From positions 1-41,073 of the forward strand of contig JBDTMC010000009.1 in NCBI GenBank assembly GCA_039934475.1: a stretch of DNA of 41,073 nucleotides, written 5' to 3'. How positions within the stretch are numbered: the stretch's first letter is position 1; each line of letters opens with the position of its first letter. This document shows positions 40,218 to 41,073 of this stretch, one piece after another. The position numbers and the translations under genes were made by a program. This DNA is from JBDTMC01 sp039934475 (lineage in GTDB: Bacteria > Acidobacteriota > Terriglobia > Bryobacterales > Bryobacteraceae). The notes beneath the pieces are model-generated. The model had not been told where the DNA came from and did no database searches. It was given only the letters and a program-made list of their open reading frames with translations.

Positions 40218-41073
40218 GTGATTTCGTTCGTCCCTCCTTTCAGATTCACCTTCTTCTTTCTGCTTGCCCCGGCCATTGCCGCCGGGCAGGCGCCGGCTGA
40301 AATTCGCCCCCTCCTCGACAAGTACTGCCTGGCGTGCCACTCGGCCGCTAAGCACACCGGCGATGTGAACCTCGAGCGGTTTGAGCCGCGCGTGTGGCAG
40401 AAGGCTGCGGAGCAATTGCAGCTCCTCGAAATGCCTCCTAAGGGGATGCCGCAACCCACCGCGGATGAACGCGCCCACATGCAGCGGGTGGTGCACGACG
40501 CCTTGATGGTGGTGGCGCAGGCGCAAGCCGGCGACCCCGGTCCGGTAGTATTGCGGCGCCTGAATAACGCCGAGTATACGTACACGATTCGCGACTTGAC
40601 CGGCGTGGCATCACTTGATCCGGCGAAGGAATTTCCCGTTGACGGCGCAGCCGGCGAAGGCTTCACCAATACCGGCAACTCGCTCGGGATGTCGCCCACC
40701 TTGGTCACCAAGTACCTGGACGCCGGCAAAGTTATCGCCAGCCATGCCGTGCTTCTGCGCGACGGCATTCGCTTCGCTCCGGGAGTCTCGCGGCGCGACT
40801 GGACCGATGAAACCCTCGCCAACATCCGCGCCTTCTACCAGAAGTACACCGAGACGGGCGGCACTGAAACCGTGCTGCAGCAGGGCATGGCGCTGGACAA
40901 AAATCGCGGCGGTAGCCTGCCCTTGAAGAAATACCTGACAGCGTCGCTGGCGCTGCGCGGCCCGTCCACCCCGGCGGCGCTCAATAAGGTCGCGCAGCAG
41001 AACGAACTCAGCCCCAAATACCTCACCACGCTGGTGACCCTCATGAAGAGCACGCACCCCTCGCCGCTGCTGG
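40218..41073 (+). CDS. Planctomycete-type cytochrome c protein (DUF1587/DUF1592-like), N-terminal part
   Basis: The frame opens with a GTG at 40218 and stays open to the window edge (285 codons). Residues 1-25 form a signal peptide (FRFTFFFLLAPAIAAGQAP). The haem site is YCLACHS (Cys37, Cys40, His41), then the MPPKGMPQPTADER phrase of PSCyt1-like domains. From about 110, VLRRLNNAEYTYTIRDLTG and EFPVDGAAGEGFTNTGN match DUF1587, usually followed by DUF1592, DUF1588 and DUF1585, which would lie outside. Likely a secreted or membrane-anchored cytochrome paired with DUF1552 proteins in related genomes. A weak ribosome site, ATAGG, is just upstream. Function unknown. Confidence 0.85.
   Translation, partial: MISFVPPFRFTFFFLLAPAIAAGQAPAEIRPLLDKYCLACHSAAKHTGDVNLERFEPRVWQKAAEQLQLLEMPPKGMPQPTADERAHMQRVVHDALMVVAQAQAGDPGPVVLRRLNNAEYTYTIRDLTGVASLDPAKEFPVDGAAGEGFTNTGNSLGMSPTLVTKYLDAGKVIASHAVLLRDGIRFAPGVSRRDWTDETLANIRAFYQKYTETGGTETVLQQGMALDKNRGGSLPLKKYLTASLALRGPSTPAALNKVAQQNELSPKYLTTLVTLMKSTHPSPLL

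Noticed and set aside
1..41073. tRNA, rRNA, CRISPR arrays, insertion sequences
   Set aside because: None seen: no cloverleaf-like or rRNA stretch, no regularly spaced repeats, no transposase or integrase motifs by eye.

Overview
The window looks like chromosomal DNA of an acidobacterium of the Solibacter/Bryobacter type (Bryobacterales). This rests on family content, not on a marker gene: a TIGR03437-type secreted protein, a stand-alone MacB/FtsX-type permease of the acidobacterial kind, an Oar-like TonB receptor tail, and Planctomycete-type cytochrome c proteins (DUF1549/DUF1553, DUF1501, DUF1587). The DNA is GC-rich and densely coding. I saw no rRNA, tRNA, CRISPR array, transposase or integrase.

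Layout. 1-3.4 kb: the end of an outer-membrane receptor gene, convergent with an ABC-type permease. 3.4-9.5 kb: an ornithine cyclodeaminase-family gene, then a sulfur-handling island of two divergent pairs. Leftward are a persulfide dioxygenase-rhodanese fusion and a sulfite oxidase-like molybdoenzyme; rightward are a 1-Cys peroxiredoxin and a Moco-sulfurase/cysteine desulfurase-like PLP enzyme. Together they would oxidise persulfide to sulfite and on to sulfate while protecting against peroxide. 9.5-14.7 kb: a tightly packed leftward operon yebC-ruvC-(secreted protein)-tlpA-like-deoB-tpiA.

14.9-22.6 kb: a GT4 glycosyltransferase, an unidentified exported (probably outer-membrane) protein, an O-methyltransferase with an odd signal peptide, a short UPF0175-like gene, and a rightward operon of MFS transporter, methyltransferase, M20 peptidase and EamA transporter. 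22.7-26.3 kb is the most unusual stretch. An HtrA protease gene ends in a strong terminator, and downstream lie two further copies of its 3' end (one an exact 53-bp repeat), each followed by its own hairpin. Between them sit a TIGR03437 gene and a hicAB pair whose hicA is cut exactly at the repeat edge.

26.3-33.9 kb: a protein of unknown function, an SMP-30/gluconolactonase-like protein, and a leftward heavy-metal efflux operon (small Cys/His protein, CzcB-like, CzcA-like, TolC-like). 34-41 kb: a PSD1/DUF1501 pair, a GlcD-like flavoprotein with a DUF2238 membrane protein, and the start of a second cytochrome-type protein running off the right edge, opening with a GTG codon at 40218.

Protein calls rest on motif recognition by eye; no database search was run. 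Promoters and operators are pattern matches only.
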